Shown here: positions 30,518 to 31,610 of the stretch, piece by piece | Layout: each line of letters begins with the position of its first letter | Numbering within the stretch: position 1 is the first letter of the stretch | From: DATKLX01 sp035542155 | GTDB taxonomy: Bacteria > Chloroflexota > Anaerolineae > Anaerolineales > Anaerolineaceae | DNA length: 31,610 nucleotides | Direction of reading: 5' to 3' | Assembly: GCA_035542155.1 (NCBI GenBank) | Contig: DATKLX010000095.1 | Location: 1-31,610, forward strand | Notes under the pieces: generated by a model | What the model was told of the DNA's origin: nothing | Seen by the model: the letters and a program-made list of their open reading frames with translations, nothing else | The model's database searches: none | Made by a program: the position numbers and the translations under genes

Positions 30518-31610
30518 TCATCTGCCATATAGCACGCTTATCGAATCGGAATACAGGAGCTTCCATCCTTGATCGGCCAGCAAAGGGACGACCGGCCAAT
30601 CCGGCTCCAGCAAGACAAGGTGGACCTCCCATCGGTTCAGCGTGGCCTGCCAGTTCGCTTTCGCGTTGACCACCCCCAGCCACTGGCCGATGATCTCATC
30701 ATTATATAAATCCGTCCTCCCATCCACGAAAACCGGGTAATTGCGGGCATTCCAGAGCAGGTACCCACCCCAATCGTAACTGTTGAACAGCCGGCCCGGG
30801 GGATGGTGTATCTCCAGATAGCTCACTGCCCCCTTGGGAAATAGTCTGGCTTCGTATTCAGCGCTTGACTGCGGCGTATTGACCAGGTAGCACTTCCCAA
30901 TCGCCGCCAATCCAAGCAGGACCAGGATTGCCAGGTTGAGCGCCGAATTGGTCCTGGGGGGAGTGAGTTCTTTTTTCCGAAAGGCGGTTTTCATCGCCCA
31001 CGACTCGATCCGCTCCAGCAACCCGGGCGTTCCCTCCCACCCGCCCTGCAGCGCAGGCCACAGGTGCCGGGCCAGGACCGGTGCTGCGACCAGCGCGAAG
31101 GGTCCAAAATTCCGCCTGGCGACCAGCGCCAGTGTCGCAAAAACGAGCAGGCTGGCGGCATCGCTTCCATCCAGCCGCTTCTTCGAATAGAAGATCGCGA
31201 TCAGCGTGATAAAAAACAAGGCCAGAAAGGTTTGCTGGCTGATCTGGTGAAAATCCGGCGAAGCCCATTCCGATACCTGCTGCTGCAGTGCCTGCACGCC
31301 GATGGTCTGGAAGGGCACCAGCCAGGTATTGATTCCGTTCGGATTGGCTAGCACGGCGATGCCGCTCAACAGGCTCCAGAAGAGCAAAGTTCGGATTTGC
31401 TTCCAGGTGAGGATTTCCAGACCGCGAAAGCCGAGAAAATGGTTGGAAACCTCTCCGATCAGCATGGTCCCAATCAGGATCAATCCCAGCGTGTACCCTG
31501 CGTGCAGGTTAGACCAGAGAATGAACAACGGCACGAGATTCCAGAGGTAGTTTTTCCCCTGCCACTTATACAGATAGAGCAGGTAGCCAGCCGTCGCGAA
31601 ACAGACCAGG
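30518..31610 (-). CDS. Polytopic membrane protein, GT-C-like (5' end beyond the window)
   Basis: The frame is open from the stop at 30518 to the right edge without a stop, so the 364 visible residues are the C-terminal part. A GTG at 31534 could be read as a start, but the hydrophobic sequence continues upstream of it, so the gene is truncated by the window. Features are WSNLHAGYTLGLIL in a membrane segment, LANPNG in a loop, several further helices, then a soluble tail with FNSYDWGGYLLW and PVFVDGRTDLY. This pairing recurs in a family of large bacterial membrane proteins thought to be glycosyltransferase-like, without known function. It is the first visible gene of a leftward pair with the 409-residue GT-C protein. 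Confidence 0.78.
   Translation of the reverse strand, partial: LVCFATAGYLLYLYKWQGKNYLWNLVPLFILWSNLHAGYTLGLILIGTMLIGEVSNHFLGFRGLEILTWKQIRTLLFWSLLSGIAVLANPNGINTWLVPFQTIGVQALQQQVSEWASPDFHQISQQTFLALFFITLIAIFYSKKRLDGSDAASLLVFATLALVARRNFGPFALVAAPVLARHLWPALQGGWEGTPGLLERIESWAMKTAFRKKELTPPRTNSALNLAILVLLGLAAIGKCYLVNTPQSSAEYEARLFPKGAVSYLEIHHPPGRLFNSYDWGGYLLWNARNYPVFVDGRTDLYNDEIIGQWLGVVNAKANWQATLNRWEVHLVLLEPDWPVVPLLADQGWKLLYSDSISVLYGR

Noticed and set aside
31532..31534. GTG as the true start of the right-edge gene
   Set aside because: The frame stays open and hydrophobic upstream to the window edge, so the gene is better read as truncated.
1..31610. Mobile elements, prophage, CRISPR arrays or defence islands
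   Set aside because: No transposase, integrase, phage structural gene, terminal inverted repeat or spaced direct repeat was seen; all genes look like stable chromosomal ones.

Overview
The window looks like a housekeeping stretch of a chromosome from a Chloroflexota bacterium, probably class Anaerolineae or a close relative. That placement rests on the overall style of the proteins and on recurrent neighbour sets (a YtxH pair, a DUF348/G5 lipoprotein with a propeller, orphan ChlI-like ATPase, runs of GT-C membrane proteins). It is inference, because no rRNA or other decisive marker lies in the window. There is no phage, transposon, CRISPR array or plasmid signature, and coding density is high with many 4-nt gaps and ATGA overlaps.

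Left part (1-11.5 kb). A leftward block holds smc (cut by the window edge), rnc, a MoaD-MoaE fusion and moaC. It diverges from a rightward block of scpA, a small membrane protein and a YtxH protein. A two-way hairpin terminator separates these from leftward nnr and a leftward tRNA-Leu(GAG). Rightward plsX and a catalytically degraded NERD-like membrane protein follow, then leftward rluB and scpB. All three condensin subunits (SMC, ScpA, ScpB) therefore lie within 11.5 kb but in three separate transcription units.

Middle part (11.6-19.5 kb). A long rightward series encodes a DUF348/G5/beta-propeller lipoprotein, a UDP-glucuronate decarboxylase-like epimerase, a GtrA protein, a small four-fold beta-flower-like protein, a ChlI/BchI-like AAA+ ATPase, a TPR protein, a uroporphyrinogen-decarboxylase-superfamily protein, RsmD with an altered catalytic motif, and a soluble cyclic-nucleotide-binding histidine kinase. 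The beta-flower/AAA+/TPR/UroD set is the best candidate here for an undescribed functional unit.

Right part (19.5-31.6 kb). A leftward Nudix hydrolase, a phosphofructokinase with pyrophosphate-type residues and a DegS-like cytoplasmic histidine kinase come first. Next are six leftward polytopic GT-C-like membrane proteins, the last cut by the right edge, interrupted by one rightward nitrilase-family amidase.

Regulatory theme. The window has exactly four divergent gene pairs (moaC/scpA, tRNA-Leu/plsX, scpB/lipoprotein, GT87/nitrilase). Each contains a TATAAT-like element that is palindromic or nearly so, and several genes start so close to it that leaderless mRNAs are expected. No gap between genes exceeds 300 bases. 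All calls come from reading the sequence; no database search was run.
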